Shown here one piece after another: positions 1-11,675 of a stretch of 64,000 bases of DNA; positions within the stretch are counted from its first letter, which is position 1; each line of letters opens with the position of its first letter. The stretch spans positions 1-64,000 of the forward strand of contig NZ_SMMA01000064.1 in the NCBI RefSeq assembly GCF_009711345.1. The letters run 5' to 3'. Source of the stretch: Pseudovibrio flavus (GTDB lineage: Bacteria; Pseudomonadota; Alphaproteobacteria; Rhizobiales; Stappiaceae). The translations under genes were made by a program, and so were the position numbers. The notes beneath the pieces are model-generated. The model searched no databases, had not been told where the DNA came from, and saw nothing but the letters and a program-made list of their open reading frames with translations.

Positions 1-294
1 CGGCCTCAGTGGCCCGCCCCGTTGGCGTGAGGGCGGTTATATGCATATGAAGGGTTAGTGTCAACGGACCTTTTCACTTTTATTCGAGGAAATTCACAAA
101 GGCGGGAAAACCCACCAAGTTATCCACCCAGCCCACCCTACAGAAACGAATACCCTTTATTATTGCGGGGAGGTCTGCATAACACGCTACAGTGCCAAAC
201 ATCAGCCTCATTTAGACGTGAAGTTCGGCGCATATTCTGGCATTATCCTAGGTGAGCCATATATATGTGGCGATAGGTGGGGCACTTTTAAATT
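1..294. other. Left-edge stretch without a recognised gene
   Basis: No convincing coding region is visible. A possible hairpin (CCGCCC at 14-19, GGGCGG at 31-36) could belong to a gene outside the window, but it has no clear T tract. The rest should hold the promoter and leader of the M23 peptidase gene that starts at 295. A 65-codon open frame in the first 255 bases has no ribosome site and no recognisable sequence. Confidence 0.4.
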
Positions 295-2250
295 ATGCAC
301 TCTGCTCATACACGCAATGTGGGGAACAATAGTATTGAGCTCGGCAACGAACCGGCATTGGTCGTTGGAGGCTTGGATACGCGCATTCATTCTCCAAGCG
401 CGGTTAACGCACGTTGGCTCATAGGCACCGTGCTAACCGGCGTTACTTCTATTGCGCTTATGGGCGGAGCCTTAACGATTGCGCTTCAAGGGCAGTATTC
501 GGTTGATTTGGCCAAACCCGCCATTGAGAAAGAAGAGTTCCCGCTCATTCTGGGCGCCAAGTCCGGCAAAGGCGATCGCGCTCCTTTTAACGAGCAGTTT
601 TCTAAAAAGCAGGTGATCCCGGTTTCGACCGTAACAAGAGAAGGCCAGCGCGATTATGTCCGCGTGCGTCCTTACACTCTTGTCAGCGCATCCCTTGCCA
701 CCCAGCGCAACGACCAGTTCGCGCAAGTTATTCCGAAATTCGATCCGCTTAGCCTCTATGAAGGCGAGAACGCCAACTTGATTACGGCAAGTGACGCGAT
801 CTACGGCGCGAACGTGGATGGTGAAGTTTCCATTTCCCAAAGGGACTTTCCTATTGAAGCGCTAGGCTACGCCGACTTCAAGGAAATGAATGACGAAGAC
901 ATTGTCGATCAGGTGAAGAAGGCCTCCCTCTTCATGACCGACAACAAAACAGACATTGCCGCCATTCCATCCGCTTTCGAGCAGGAGCAACTACGCTTTA
1001 CGCCTCTTTCTGAACAGGACCCGAACAGCCTTGAGGTTCTGATCACTGAAGAGAACGTTTCCTTCCAGCCAAAGAGCAGCACCAGCCGTATTCGAGCACA
1101 GTTCACTGAACGTATCGTGCCGGTAGGCGAAGATGCCGTTTTGCTGGATATCCTACTCGACTTTGACGCCAACGAAGCCGAGGCGACCCAAATCCTTGAA
1201 ATTTTCAAGGAAACCTACGGCATTTCGAAGGTGCATGAAGGCCAGATCCTTCGCTTCTCACTGGGCGTTGGCAAGTCTGATTATGAAACCGGAGAGCTGG
1301 TTCGCATCAGTCTTTATGATAACCAGCACCACAAAGCGACCATCGCGCGATCTGACGACGGCACCTTTGTAGCAGCGGCAGAACCTTCCAGCGAGATCGT
1401 GGCAGATGCCTTTGCAGAAGCGACCCGCGTAAACTTTACCGGCCCGACGCCGTCCTACTTTGACAGTATTTATCAAACAGCTCTTGAGAACGAGATCCCA
1501 TCTCAGCTGATTGGCGAGCTCATCAAGATCTATTCGTTTGATGTTGATTACAACTCGACCGTAAGACCGGGCGATACCTTCAGCATTCTTTATGGCATGC
1601 CGGAGGAAGGCAGCAACGGTAACTCCGAAATCCTGTTCACCTCTGTTCAGGTAAACGGACGTGAATACCGCTTCTATCGTTTTAGAACGCCCGACGGCTT
1701 ATCTGACTTCTATAATGAGGAAGGCCAGAGCTCTCAGCAGTTCTTGCTCCGCAAGCCAATTGCAGCAGGTCGCTTTACGTCCGGCTTCGGCATGCGCCGC
1801 CACCCTATTAGTAAGACGCGTCGCATGCACGCTGCTGTTGACTGGGCAGCACCGCGCGGCACTCCTATTCTGGCAGCTGGTAACGGCACAGTTTCCCGCG
1901 CGGGCTGGGCAGGTGGCTATGGTAAACGCGTTGAGATTTCTCACGGCAATGGTTACGTCAGTACCTACAGCCACATGGTCAACTTCGGCGAAGGCATCTC
2001 CAAAGGCGTAGAAGTGCGTCAGGGGCAGGTCATCGGCTTTGTCGGTACAACAGGCCTCTCTACCGGTAACCACCTCCACTACGAACTGAAGATCAACAAC
2101 CGCTTTGTCGATCCGCTCAAGATAAAGCTACCGGATGGCAAATCCCTTGAGGGTGATCAGCTCCTTGCTTTCAAGCGGGAACGTGACCGAATTGATCGCC
2201 TAATGGATGACGGCATCTCCGGCAAGCTCATCGCTTCGGCGGCCAAATAA
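295..2250 (+). CDS. M23 family metallopeptidase (peptidoglycan endopeptidase)
   Basis: A 651-residue membrane-anchored cell-wall hydrolase. A single transmembrane segment lies at about residues 41-63, so the bulk should be periplasmic. The C-terminal LytM/M23 domain (about 490-610) has the zinc-site motifs HxxxD (H512, D516) and HLH (H593 and H595), which suggests it is catalytically competent and not a degenerate EnvC/NlpD-type activator. The long region before it (about 65-480) is not recognised in detail; around residues 290-400 it looks like the LysM-like/OapA-type regions seen in other M23 proteins. The ATG at 295 has only a weak ribosome site. The gene stands alone and meets clpB head-on at a shared terminator. 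Confidence 0.88.
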   Translation: MHSAHTRNVGNNSIELGNEPALVVGGLDTRIHSPSAVNARWLIGTVLTGVTSIALMGGALTIALQGQYSVDLAKPAIEKEEFPLILGAKSGKGDRAPFNEQFSKKQVIPVSTVTREGQRDYVRVRPYTLVSASLATQRNDQFAQVIPKFDPLSLYEGENANLITASDAIYGANVDGEVSISQRDFPIEALGYADFKEMNDEDIVDQVKKASLFMTDNKTDIAAIPSAFEQEQLRFTPLSEQDPNSLEVLITEENVSFQPKSSTSRIRAQFTERIVPVGEDAVLLDILLDFDANEAEATQILEIFKETYGISKVHEGQILRFSLGVGKSDYETGELVRISLYDNQHHKATIARSDDGTFVAAAEPSSEIVADAFAEATRVNFTGPTPSYFDSIYQTALENEIPSQLIGELIKIYSFDVDYNSTVRPGDTFSILYGMPEEGSNGNSEILFTSVQVNGREYRFYRFRTPDGLSDFYNEEGQSSQQFLLRKPIAAGRFTSGFGMRRHPISKTRRMHAAVDWAAPRGTPILAAGNGTVSRAGWAGGYGKRVEISHGNGYVSTYSHMVNFGEGISKGVEVRQGQVIGFVGTTGLSTGNHLHYELKINNRFVDPLKIKLPDGKSLEGDQLLAFKRERDRIDRLMDDGISGKLIASAAK

Positions 2251-2299
2251 TCCAACATATAGAGACAACCTCCTTCAACGAAGGAGCACAGAACGTAAA

Positions 2300-2323
2300 A
2301 AAGGGCCGAGTGATCGGCCCTTT
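2300..2323. terminator. Bidirectional terminator between the M23 gene and clpB
   Basis: A perfect 10-bp stem (2300-2309 with 2314-2323) has a GTGA loop and is followed by a T-rich tract on the plus strand. It has a run of A before it that serves as the T tract on the minus strand. It sits between two converging stop codons. Confidence 0.85.
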
Positions 2324-2350
2324 CTTTTTGTCTTGAATTGGAGCTTAGGC

Positions 2351-4939
<2,589 letters not shown>

Positions 4940-5042
4940 AATGTTCTCCTTTCGCCGCAACCACCCGAAGCATGGTTTGGCCAATGGAAATTCCGAGCCT
5001 CAACGGAGCACCCGAAGCAGAGGACATTCCTCTACACCCCTG

Positions 5043-5068
5043 ATATAGTGCTCAAAGTTGAAGTCAAA
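5043..5068 (-). promoter_or_regulatory. Possible RpoH (sigma-32) promoter of clpB
   Basis: Read on the minus strand, TTTGAC (5068-5063) and CACTATAT (5050-5043) are 12 nt apart. They resemble the heat-shock boxes CTTGAA and CCCCATnT, about 100 bp before the clpB start. Sigma-32 control is known for clpB in proteobacteria. The match here is partial and the spacing is one base short. Confidence 0.35.
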
Positions 5069-5127
5069 AGAGGCTGAGCGCAAGTTTTTCCAGCTCTCTT
5101 TTTTCGACTAGGTTTCAGCACCCTTAA

Positions 5128-5907
5128 TTGGATGAAAAAGTTTTGACTGCCATCGCAAAAATTATTTCCCTCGCATCCTTTCCTGTCAAAGGTCTCTCCC
5201 CTCACCCGTGGCGCACCGTAGACCTAGAGTGTGGCGAAACCTTTCCCTTCGATAGGCAATACGCGGTCGAAAACGGGCCTTCTGGCTTTGATCCGGCAAG
5301 TCCAACACATATCTCCAAGATGCGATTTATAGTGCTGGCACGTTTCGCGGAACTGGCGAGGCTGCAAAGTGCCTTTGATCCAGAAACACACACGCTATCA
5401 CTTTATGAAAACGGGAAACTGGTTTGTTCTGGCGACCTCACAAAGAACGAGGGCTGCAAGGCTATCGAAGCATTCTTTGACGAAACCATGCGCGACCAGC
5501 TGAGCGGTCCGGCCAAGGTTCTACACGCGGCAGGTCATTCATTCTCGGACCTCTCATCAAAGCGCGTTCATCTGGTAAATGCAGAAACTGTGCGGGCAGT
5601 TGGCAAGGAAATGGGTATGGACCTAGACCCATTACGCTTCCGCGCCAACTTAATCGTTGAAGGGCTACCTGCGTTTGCAGAACTGGAGTGGGCCGATAAG
5701 AAAATCAGTTGCGGCGATGTCAACTTCAGATTCCACAAGCGGACGAAACGCTGTGCAGCAGTTGACGTAAATCCGGCAACAGCAGAACGCGACACCAAAA
5801 TAACCAATCACCTCTATAACACCCACGGCCATATGGACCTGGGCATCTACCTTGAGGTGCTGAGTGATGGAACGCTGAATGTTGGTGACGTTATAGAAGC
5901 GCACTAG
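5128..5907 (+). CDS. MOSC domain-containing protein
   Basis: A 259-residue protein with an N-terminal MOSC beta-barrel (starting around the PVKGL motif near residue 20) and a C-terminal MOSC domain of the molybdenum-cofactor sulfurase/mARC type. The region KRTKRCAAVDVNP carries the conserved cysteine (C209), which in this family lies near the Mo-cofactor. It probably handles sulfur or Moco in N-hydroxylated-compound reduction; the substrate is unknown. No ATG starts the frame. TTG at 5128, or TTG at 5143 with GGATGA upstream, are the candidates. The gene stands alone. Confidence 0.8.
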   Translation: MDEKVLTAIAKIISLASFPVKGLSPHPWRTVDLECGETFPFDRQYAVENGPSGFDPASPTHISKMRFIVLARFAELARLQSAFDPETHTLSLYENGKLVCSGDLTKNEGCKAIEAFFDETMRDQLSGPAKVLHAAGHSFSDLSSKRVHLVNAETVRAVGKEMGMDLDPLRFRANLIVEGLPAFAELEWADKKISCGDVNFRFHKRTKRCAAVDVNPATAERDTKITNHLYNTHGHMDLGIYLEVLSDGTLNVGDVIEAH

Positions 5908-6003
5908 CACTCCAACATCGTTGTCCGAGAGCCACACGTCAATTCGCTAAGTAGCTTAGGCTTTTCTGCTCTCGCCGACCTCAATCAAAAGCCCAAACAA
6001 AAA

Positions 6004-6026
6004 TGGCCCCGAGCATTACGGGGCCA
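6004..6026 (-). terminator. Terminator of the DUF4167 gene
   Basis: An 8-bp stem TGGCCCCG/CGGGGCCA (6004-6011, 6019-6026) is followed on the minus strand by ATTTTTG. It lies 28 bp past the stop codon of the DUF4167 gene. Confidence 0.75.
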
Positions 6027-6053
6027 CTTGAACTTTTCAATTCCGCTTGGCGA

Positions 6054-6854
6054 TTAGCCTTCGTTAGAACCGACTGGTTCCAAAGCAGGCTCGGCACCTT
6101 CACCGTCACCACCCTTAGCGCGGCTGGTTCTGGTGCGCGGTGTACGAACGCGAGGTGTACGTGCGCGAGGTGTACGACGGGTGCGAGGCTTTGCATCCTT
6201 GTCGTCAGAACCATCGCCTTCAGACTTAGCTTCTTCCGCACCAGCTTCTTCCTGATCAGGAAGTGCAGATACAGGCGCAGAAGCTGTACGACGCAAACCA
6301 CGACCACGAGTACCGCGAGCGCGGCGGCGAGGCTTATCGTCGTCTCCGTCACCATCTTCATCAGCTTTAGATGCAGCTTCCTTTGCACCTTCGCTCACGT
6401 CAGCAGTGACTTCAGAAATCGGCGTCAGATCCTCATCCTTGGCAACACCAGGCATTTCGTCGATAAACGGTTGCGGGTCATCAAGGCCAATAACTGGCTG
6501 TTCGGCATCCGGTGCAGACACGTCCTCAACGCTGGCATTTTCCTCCTGCCCGTCGTCAAGATCGTCCTCTGCGCGATGCGACACAGAACTGCTAGCTACG
6601 TCACGAACCTGAGGCTGCGCTGCCGCAATAATTCTCAGATAGTGTTCCGCATGCTGATTATAGTTTTCAGACATTACGCGGTCGCCAGAAACCTGAGCAT
6701 CACGAGCAAGCTGCTGGTACTTTTCAGCAATATGCTGCGCAGTGCCGCGAATTTTTACGTCAGGTCCGTTGGACTCATAAGTCCTCGTAAGAGGGTTAGG
6801 TCCTTTACGGCCACGTCCCCGCATACGGTTTTTGTTTTGATTACTTGGTCTCAT
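6054..6854 (-). CDS. DUF4167 domain-containing protein
   Basis: A 266-residue protein. The basic N-terminal part (about 1-85), with a GRGRKG stretch and a conserved helical segment around residues 35-70, matches the DUF4167 family of Hyphomicrobiales. The rest is low-complexity: an acidic stretch (about 90-155) and then alternating basic and acidic blocks rich in Arg, Thr, Pro and Ala. Residues 226-240 are a five-residue repeat of the RTPR type encoded by three 15-bp DNA repeats. The charge pattern suggests nucleic-acid binding, but no function is established. It follows prfA-prmC on the same strand, after a 406-bp gap. Confidence 0.85.
   Translation of the reverse strand: MRPSNQNKNRMRGRGRKGPNPLTRTYESNGPDVKIRGTAQHIAEKYQQLARDAQVSGDRVMSENYNQHAEHYLRIIAAAQPQVRDVASSSVSHRAEDDLDDGQEENASVEDVSAPDAEQPVIGLDDPQPFIDEMPGVAKDEDLTPISEVTADVSEGAKEAASKADEDGDGDDDKPRRRARGTRGRGLRRTASAPVSALPDQEEAGAEEAKSEGDGSDDKDAKPRTRRTPRARTPRVRTPRTRTSRAKGGDGEGAEPALEPVGSNEG
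6135..6179. repeat. Three 15-bp tandem repeats within the DUF4167 gene
   Basis: Units at 6135-6149, 6150-6164 and 6165-6179 share the core GCGnGGTGTACG. They are in frame and encode the RTPR-type repeats of the protein tail, so copy number can change without a frameshift. Confidence 0.75.
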
Positions 6855-7260
6855 TCTGCCGTTGACTTTCCAGAACGGCGATCAGCCGAAACTGACCTTC
6901 CACAGGGCACTTGTCTCCCCTTGGATTTCCAAATGCCGTTAATTGCTCAGTAATGTGATAAAGCCACAAAGGGCCGCACATCGGACCATAAAAGCCCGAT
7001 AGTATCGTGTTTACAATTCGATAAGCCGACTGTCGGATATCTGCACCATAGTGATGACTGATACCAAGTCCGCGACACGTAAGGTCGCCATCCAGGACGC
7101 TAGTTGCGTACCAAAGGCGCTTAATACTCGGTTAAGCTCTGTTGAAACGAGCACCGCCCCCTAAAGCATGTCGCCGGTACTGCTTGCCGGTGAGTAGAAC
7201 CTAGCTGCTTCCGTCGAGATTTCCAAGGGCTTTTTTTTTAATTCCTCATCCGCCGTGGAC
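6855..7260. other. 406-bp gap between prmC and the DUF4167 gene
   Basis: No open frame with a ribosome site was found on either strand, and no terminator with a T tract follows prmC. The stretch probably contains the promoter and a long leader of the DUF4167 gene (minus strand). A short 70-codon minus-strand frame that runs into the gap overlaps prmC and looks spurious. Confidence 0.4.
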
Positions 7261-8130
7261 TCATGGATAAACAATTGTGACAACCCGATCATTTCCGCTA
7301 AGATCCTTGACACAGGAAATAGCCGAAATTCCATTATTTTCAGCAATTTGTGCCAGATCCGCGGCCTGATCAAAGCCGATTTCCATTGTTAAGAACCCCT
7401 GTGGTTTCAACAGGTTTTTACAGCTCTCCACCAACTCACGGTAGGCAATCAAGCCATCTTCGCCGCCATCCAGCGCCTTGATTGGGTCATGATTACGCAC
7501 CTCTGGTGCCAGCTCTTCAACAACAGATGTACGAATGTATGGCGGGTTGCTTACCAGAAAGTCGAGGTTACCTGACAAGGCTGACGTATAATCAGCACAA
7601 ACTGCAAGAAACCGGTCCGATACGCCATTCTGTCTGGCGTTCTCTCTAGCAGCCTCTAGCGCCCGCTCGGAGATATCGACAGCCACACAAATTGCCTTTG
7701 GCAACTCGGATAAAAGAGCGATGGCAATCGCACCCGTTCCCGTGCCGATATCAGCAAAGACCCAAGGATACTCGATGCCATGGCTTTGCTCACAATAGGC
7801 AAGCGCTGTCTCTATAAGCACTTCGGTATCGGGGCGCGGCTCAAGGGTTGCCTCGTTCAAGGCAAACTCCAGCCCCCAGAACTGCCGTGTACCGAGAATG
7901 CGGCCAACTGGCTTACCGGACAGACGCTCTTCACGGTAGTTTGCAACAAGCTCGGCAATCACCTCATCGGCAATGCGATCGTAGTTTAGCACCAGCTCTT
8001 TAGGCTCTAAACCAGCAGCGCGGGCAACAAGCACCCGCGCATCTAGTTCTGCTTCGGCAAAGCCAGCTTCTCTAAAAGCAGCTCGCACACTGCGATATAG
8101 CGCTTCCAGTGTTTGCGGCTTCACGACCAC
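7261..8130 (-). CDS. prmC: Peptide chain release factor N5-glutamine methyltransferase PrmC
   Basis: A 289-residue SAM-dependent methyltransferase that modifies the glutamine of the GGQ motif in release factors RF1 and RF2. The N-terminal helical substrate domain (about 1-85) is followed by a Rossmann methyltransferase with the motif DIGTGTGAIAI and the diagnostic NPPY motif (in SNPPYIRTS). The start is GTG at 8130 or a second GTG at 8124. It lies 5 bp after the prfA stop codon, so enzyme and substrate are co-transcribed, the usual arrangement. Confidence 0.95.
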   Translation of the reverse strand: MVVKPQTLEALYRSVRAAFREAGFAEAELDARVLVARAAGLEPKELVLNYDRIADEVIAELVANYREERLSGKPVGRILGTRQFWGLEFALNEATLEPRPDTEVLIETALAYCEQSHGIEYPWVFADIGTGTGAIAIALLSELPKAICVAVDISERALEAARENARQNGVSDRFLAVCADYTSALSGNLDFLVSNPPYIRTSVVEELAPEVRNHDPIKALDGGEDGLIAYRELVESCKNLLKPQGFLTMEIGFDQAADLAQIAENNGISAISCVKDLSGNDRVVTIVYP

Positions 8131-8135
8131 GACGC

Positions 8136-9209
8136 TTACAGACCTTCTGCGGCCAGCAGGTTTGCCTGATGGTCCATAATGAGCGCGTCAATCACTTCGC
8201 CGGTCGCTTCGCCAGAGATAATCTGGTCGAGCTTATAAAGGGTCAAACCAATACGGTGATCGGTTACACGGCCCTGCGGGAAGTTGTAGGTGCGGATACG
8301 TTCAGAGCGATCACCACTGCCTACCTGAAGGCGGCGTGCTTCGGTACGTTCGTTAGCGGCACGTTCGCGCTCAACCTCAAAGATCTTTGCGCGCAGCAAC
8401 TTCATTGCGCGGTCTTTGTTCTTGTGCTGAGAGCGCTCGTCCTGCACGGCAACAACGATACCGGTCGGCATATGCGTAATACGAACCGCGGAGTCTGTGG
8501 TGTTAACGTGCTGACCACCTGCGCCAGATGCGCGGAAGGTATCGATACGAAGATCAGACGGATTAATATCGACGTCCACTTCTTCAGCCTGCGGCAGCAC
8601 TGCAACTGTGGCAGCTGAGGTATGGATACGTCCGCCGGATTCCGTTTCAGGAACGCGCTGCACGCGGTGTACACCAGACTCAAACTTCAGCTTGGAGAAA
8701 ACTTCCTGACCGGTAACAGCCGCGGTGATTTCTTTGAAGCCACCCATTTCGCCTTCACTGGCGGAGAGCACTTCCACCTTCCAGCCACTGTTATCGGCAA
8801 AACGCTGGTACATGCGGAAGAGGTCACCAGCAAACAGAGCCGCTTCGTCGCCGCCGGTGCCGGCGCGCACTTCAAGAATAACGTCGTGGGAGTCAGCTTT
8901 ATCGCGTGGCAGCAAGCCAATGCGAACAGCCTGTGTTAGCTCCTCAACCTTCTCAACCAGTTCGCCGCGCTCCATTTGCGCCAGCTCGCGCATTTCGGCA
9001 TCGGTATCGCGGTCGTTCAGCATTGCTTCGGTATCGGCTAGCTCGGCTTCAGCTTTCTGCAATTCGCGAATAGAGCGCACAATCGGCTCAAGCTCTGCGT
9101 AATCGCGAGAGAGCTTTACAAAGACGGTCGGCTCCGGGCCGGATGCCAGCTCCGCTTCAATCTGATCAAAGCGAGAAAGCAGGGAATGTAGTTTTTCTGG
9201 CGCGAGCAT
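8136..9209 (-). CDS. prfA: Peptide chain release factor 1
   Basis: A 357-residue RF1 that recognises UAA and UAG stop codons and triggers peptide release. The catalytic GGQ lies in GAGGQHVN. The codon-recognition motif is PET (PxT type), in VPETESGGR, as expected for RF1 and unlike the SPF of RF2. The ATG at 9209 is preceded by GAGGAG; an upstream in-frame TTG at 9227 overlaps that ribosome site and is not the start. It heads the prfA-prmC operon. The coiled N-terminal domain is complete. Confidence 0.97.
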   Translation of the reverse strand: MLAPEKLHSLLSRFDQIEAELASGPEPTVFVKLSRDYAELEPIVRSIRELQKAEAELADTEAMLNDRDTDAEMRELAQMERGELVEKVEELTQAVRIGLLPRDKADSHDVILEVRAGTGGDEAALFAGDLFRMYQRFADNSGWKVEVLSASEGEMGGFKEITAAVTGQEVFSKLKFESGVHRVQRVPETESGGRIHTSAATVAVLPQAEEVDVDINPSDLRIDTFRASGAGGQHVNTTDSAVRITHMPTGIVVAVQDERSQHKNKDRAMKLLRAKIFEVERERAANERTEARRLQVGSGDRSERIRTYNFPQGRVTDHRIGLTLYKLDQIISGEATGEVIDALIMDHQANLLAAEGL

Positions 9210-9258
9210 GTTCGCGTCACTCCTCAACGTGAAAACGGCAGATCTCGACCTAAAGCAA

Positions 9259-9280
9259 GAGGACCGGTCATCCGGTCCTC
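9259..9280 (-). terminator. Hairpin between ptsP and prfA
   Basis: A 9-bp stem GAGGACCGG/CCGGTCCTC (9259-9267, 9272-9280) with a 4-nt loop lies 20 bp after the ptsP stop. The following T tract on the minus strand is weak, so it may terminate ptsP only in part. Confidence 0.55.
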
Positions 9281-9300
9281 ATAAGGGAGCATCGCCAAAG

Positions 9301-11568
9301 TTATACAGGAAGCTCGTATTCGCTGGCAAAATCCGTCAAAAGCTCGCGAATATTCTCGCTTGCCTTACCCGGCTCCAGCGCTGGCAACAGCTTCTCTTCC
9401 AGCTTCTTCAAATCAAGCTTCAACAGCATGGTCTTTACCGGACCAATCGACGATGGTGACATCGACAAACTGCGGTAGCCAATACCAAGCAAAGCCATGG
9501 CAGAAAGCGGAGAACCGGCCAACTCGCCGCAAAGCGTAACCGGCACATCCATGTTCGCACCGGTTTGCGCAATGTGGCGCAAAGCACGAAGGAAGCCGGA
9601 GCTAAGCGGATCAAAACGATCAGCAACAAGCGCGTTACCACGGTCAGCTGCGTTGAAGAACTGATAGAGATCGTTGGAACCGACCGAAACGAAGTCGACT
9701 TCCTGATAGAGCTCTTCAAGCTGCCAAAGCAAGCTTGGAACCTCGACCATAACGCCAAGACGGAGATCGCTTGGCGCAGGATGGCCATGCTGCTTCAGGT
9801 GCTTCAGCTCGCGTTCCACATAGTCTTTAGCACGGCGGAATTCTTCCACCTCAGCGACCATCGGGAACATAAGCTTCAACTGGCGACCAGCGGCAGCATG
9901 CAACATGGCGCGGATCTGGGTACGCAGCAGGCCCGGACGGTCAAGACCGAAACGGATTGCGCGCCAGCCCATAGCCGGGTTTTCTTCCTGCGCATGACGC
10001 ATATAAGGAAGGATCTTGTCACCGCCGATATCCAGCGAGCGGAATGTAACCGGACGTTCACCGGCAGCATCCAGAACCTTGCTGTAGAACGCCTGCTGTT
10101 CCGTCATTCGTGGGAAGCTCGAAGCCACCATGAACTGCAGCTCGGTACGGAACAGACCGACACCGGCCGCACCCGTATCAATCAAGCTTGGAAGGTCTAC
10201 AAGCAGGCCTGCATTCAGCTGAATTGCGATATCGGTTCCATCAGATGTAACCGACGGCACATCACGAAGCTGGCGATACTGTTCCTGACGGCGAGCACGG
10301 AAGCGAACCTTTTCGGCAAACGCTTGCTCGACATCAGCAGCAGGACGCAGGAACACCTGCCCCACTTCGCCGTCGATGATGATCGCATCTCTGGATTCAA
10401 CCAAGGAAACGATATCTTCAACCTGCCCAACAGTTGGGATGCCCAAGGCACGCGCAACAATGGTGACATGGCTGGTTGGACCGCATTCTTCCAGAACAAG
10501 GCCACGAATACGTTCGCGGTCATAATCCAGCAGCTCTGCAGCGCCCATGTTACGGGCAACGATAATTGCGTCCTTCGGCAGATCGTCCGCCTCAGGGCCA
10601 GCAGCATGGCCCATCAACTCGCGGATCAGCCGGTGTGCAAGATCATCCAGATCATGCAGGCGCTCACGCAAGTAAGGGTCAGTCTGGCGCAACATCTTTG
10701 CGCGGGTATCACTTTGAACTTTCTCGACAGCCGCTTCCGCTGTCAAACCGTTCTGAATGGCTTCTTCAATCTTGCGAACCCAGCCACGGTCATAAGCGAA
10801 CATGCGGTAGGCTTCTAGAACCTCGCGGTGCTCACCATGCTGAGAGAAATCGCCATTGGATAGCATGTTGTCGAGGGATTCACGCAGGCGCAAAATAGCA
10901 TCGTCAAGACGCTCGCCTTCCCGCTCAACATCCTCGGCAATAAGATTGGTAATTACAACGCGTGGCTCGTGAAGAACCACATGACCAAGACCGATCCCTT
11001 CAGCAAGGGAAACACCTTTCAGATGCATTGGCCGTGCAAGGTCAATTGTTGTGCCCTGCTGGGCAATGGCTTCCAGCTCACCTGCCGCAACCATTTCAGC
11101 AATAACCATTGCCGTGGTTTGCAGTGCCTCTACTTCATCTTCGAAATAGGTGCGGTGAGACATGTTCTGCACGACGAGCACACCAAGAGTACGCCCTGCC
11201 CGCAAAATCGGAACACCAAGGAAAGAGTTGTAGCTGTCTTCGCCAGTCTCTGGCCGGTAGGCAAAGGCTGGGTGTGCTTGTGCATTGGGTAGATTAAGCG
11301 GCCTTGCATCGGATGCGATGAGACCAACAAGACCCTCTCCAACGCGAAGGGCTGTCTTGTGTACAGCGTTCTTATTCAAGCCAATTGTGGCGTAGAGCTC
11401 AAGAACCCCGTCTGCCCGCAAAATGTAGACAGAGCAAACCTCAGCCACAACGTTGGCTGCAATCAGCTGAACAATTTTGTCGAGCCGTTCCTGCGCGTTA
11501 ATGGGTTCTGCCATCACCTCACGGAGGCGACGCAGAAGAACACGCGGTCCGGCTAAGCTGCTGCGCAT
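9301..11568 (-). CDS. ptsP: Phosphoenolpyruvate-protein phosphotransferase PtsP (EI-Ntr)
   Basis: A 755-residue enzyme I of the nitrogen phosphotransferase system. It takes phosphate from PEP and passes it to NPr and then EIIA-Ntr, a regulatory relay and not a sugar importer. An N-terminal GAF domain (about 15-160) marks it as EI-Ntr and not sugar EI. It is followed by the EI N-terminal and swivelling domains with the phospho-accepting His367 in GPTSHVTIVA, and the PEP-binding barrel with the LCGELAG motif near the C-terminus. It follows lysC on the same strand, a conserved neighbour in Hyphomicrobiales. The 107-bp gap leaves co-transcription open. Confidence 0.96.
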   Translation of the reverse strand: MRSSLAGPRVLLRRLREVMAEPINAQERLDKIVQLIAANVVAEVCSVYILRADGVLELYATIGLNKNAVHKTALRVGEGLVGLIASDARPLNLPNAQAHPAFAYRPETGEDSYNSFLGVPILRAGRTLGVLVVQNMSHRTYFEDEVEALQTTAMVIAEMVAAGELEAIAQQGTTIDLARPMHLKGVSLAEGIGLGHVVLHEPRVVITNLIAEDVEREGERLDDAILRLRESLDNMLSNGDFSQHGEHREVLEAYRMFAYDRGWVRKIEEAIQNGLTAEAAVEKVQSDTRAKMLRQTDPYLRERLHDLDDLAHRLIRELMGHAAGPEADDLPKDAIIVARNMGAAELLDYDRERIRGLVLEECGPTSHVTIVARALGIPTVGQVEDIVSLVESRDAIIIDGEVGQVFLRPAADVEQAFAEKVRFRARRQEQYRQLRDVPSVTSDGTDIAIQLNAGLLVDLPSLIDTGAAGVGLFRTELQFMVASSFPRMTEQQAFYSKVLDAAGERPVTFRSLDIGGDKILPYMRHAQEENPAMGWRAIRFGLDRPGLLRTQIRAMLHAAAGRQLKLMFPMVAEVEEFRRAKDYVERELKHLKQHGHPAPSDLRLGVMVEVPSLLWQLEELYQEVDFVSVGSNDLYQFFNAADRGNALVADRFDPLSSGFLRALRHIAQTGANMDVPVTLCGELAGSPLSAMALLGIGYRSLSMSPSSIGPVKTMLLKLDLKKLEEKLLPALEPGKASENIRELLTDFASEYELPV

Positions 11569-11675
11569 GCCCGCCCTACCTGTTATTATTTGTTGCAGCT
11601 GCCTAATATGCAGATGCCGTTGACCTCGGCATAAGTGTATGCCGAGGCACGTATGATTGTCGACTCTCGCTGACG

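Noticed and set aside
58-255. A 65-codon frame at the left edge
   Set aside because: No ribosome site and a Pro/Ser/Arg-rich translation without resemblance to any protein.
6135-6179. Possible CRISPR-like repeats
   Set aside because: The units are contiguous, have no spacers and are in frame within a coding region.
6003-6953. A 316-codon plus-strand frame over the DUF4167 gene
   Set aside because: Its Cys/Arg/Thr-rich composition comes from the complement of the repeats of the real gene, which has its terminator at 6004-6026.
9565-10818. A 417-codon plus-strand frame inside ptsP
   Set aside because: Antisense to a complete ptsP; no recognisable content.
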